Below, piece by piece: positions 63,352 through 64,000 of a stretch of 64,000 nucleotides of DNA; within the stretch, counting starts at the first letter, position 1, and every line of letters begins with the position of its first letter. Below the pieces are notes generated by a model that worked only from the letters and a program-made list of their open reading frames with translations, ran no database searches and was not told where the DNA came from. The stretch comes from Pseudomonas graminis. GTDB lineage: Bacteria > Pseudomonadota > Gammaproteobacteria > Pseudomonadales > Pseudomonadaceae. The position numbers were made by a program, and so were the translations under genes. The stretch lies in the NCBI RefSeq assembly GCF_013201545.1, contig NZ_CP053746.1, positions 4,044,501 through 4,108,500 on the forward strand. Reading direction: 5' to 3'.

Positions 63352-64000
63352 GTGCCGCACGATTTTTCCGCCGAGCTACCCCCCAAATCCTCCAGCCAGC
63401 CTTCCCACCAGATGCCGCCTGACCTGAACATCCCCGAACGTCTGCCGTTCTTCAAACGGCTAATGGCTCGCATGTTCGGCGGCGGCTTGTCGCGCATGCA
63501 GGCGCAGCACGTGCCGTCGTGGCAGCAGGGCCATGCCGATGGTTACCTCAATGGCCACGCCGAAGGCGTGAACGAGGGTTACAACGAGGGCCGCTTCGAT
63601 GGCATCGAAGAAGGTCGGCAAGTGCTGGTGATCCGCGACACGCGGCCACTGGAGCACCGCGGCCCGAGGGTTGACGATCACCTGTTCGACGACTGGCGCC
63701 TGCCCCTCACCAACGAGCTGAAAAAGCGCATAAAGGCGGACGTCGCCGAGAAACTGCCTGCCCACGCGCAACCGACCGCCGCGCAATGGAAGATGATTTT
63801 CAGCGACACACCCTCGACCTACGTGATCGCCGGCGCCGGGGCGGGCAAGTCGACGTCGCTGGTTCTGCGCGTGCTGTTGCTGAACCACTACCTGGGCTTC
63901 GAGCTGGACTCGATGACCGTGGTGACCTTCACCCGCGAGTCGCGCAAGGACTTCATCAACAAGCTGGTCGAGATCATGGCGCTGTGGGGCCATGAGCTGA
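63352..64000 (+). CDS. UvrD/PcrA-type helicase, N-terminal part (runs off right edge)
   Basis: At least 216 codons are present. The start is a GTG at 63352 with GGAG 5 bases upstream. The first 50 residues are Pro/Ser-rich, then comes a glycine-periodic stretch (GHADGYLNGHAEGVNEGYNE and on through GRFDGIEEGR, one Gly about every four residues). From about residue 140 the superfamily 1 fold begins: Q motif QPTAAQWKMI, Walker A GAGAGKSTS near 162-170 and motif Ia VVTFTRESRKDFINKL. The rest is outside the window. The long N-terminal extension is not part of UvrD proper. Confidence 0.8.
   Translation, partial: MPHDFSAELPPKSSSQPSHQMPPDLNIPERLPFFKRLMARMFGGGLSRMQAQHVPSWQQGHADGYLNGHAEGVNEGYNEGRFDGIEEGRQVLVIRDTRPLEHRGPRVDDHLFDDWRLPLTNELKKRIKADVAEKLPAHAQPTAAQWKMIFSDTPSTYVIAGAGAGKSTSLVLRVLLLNHYLGFELDSMTVVTFTRESRKDFINKLVEIMALWGHEL

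Overview
The window looks like chromosome from a Pseudomonas, most likely of the P. fluorescens complex. It is GC-rich and carries Pseudomonas-type REP palindromes. It also holds close homologues of MexE, MexF, OprN, MexT and MexS, an MvaT-type silencer, a DctA and a protealysin-emfourin pair. No rRNA, tRNA, CRISPR array, transposase or integrase was seen.

Layout. 1-4.7 kb: start of a photolyase-like gene, emfourin and protealysin, a repeat block, and a histidine kinase/response regulator pair. 5-10.4 kb: a sugar-type ABC importer operon ending in an SMP-30 lactonase, divergent from that two-component pair. 10.4-16 kb: a chemoreceptor, a GAF-EAL phosphodiesterase, glyoxalase I and a small secreted protein. 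16.5-20.7 kb: an MvaT-like silencer with a TTG start, a chromate transporter, a haloacid dehalogenase-like gene and a TPR protein. 20.9-26.8 kb: mexEF-oprN. 27.3-32 kb: a Tat-exported hydrolase, dctA with a D-tartrate dehydratase gene, and a divergent LysR regulator.

32-50.5 kb is a catabolic block. Eleven co-directional genes run from ridA to argE and include a PotABCD-like importer, DUF1028, a GST, a quinone oxidoreductase, a divergent type II dehydroquinase and a hydroxyacid dehydrogenase. They are followed by an FAD monooxygenase, a LysR regulator and a second operon holding a fused permease-ATPase importer, a PhyH-type dioxygenase, a binding protein and a class II aldolase. An FMN-dependent hydroxyacid oxidase closes the block. 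Upstream regions of four of these transcription units share an operator-like sequence, which suggests one regulon; the substrate is unknown.

50.8-53.2 kb holds mexT and mexS, about 24 kb away from the efflux operon they would be expected to control. 53.6-56.75 kb is the least familiar part: a 47-codon peptide gene with a good ribosome binding site overlaps the start of a 500-aa PP-loop ATPase, and a MocR-type regulator follows. The end of the window has a DinG/XPD-like helicase with an N-terminal nuclease fold, phosphoglucomutase, a pirin and the start of a UvrD-type helicase. Two mirror-image intergenic modules (1.84-2.67 kb and 61.53-62.35 kb) and a single copy (56.8-57.03 kb) belong to one repeat family that produces many false ORFs.
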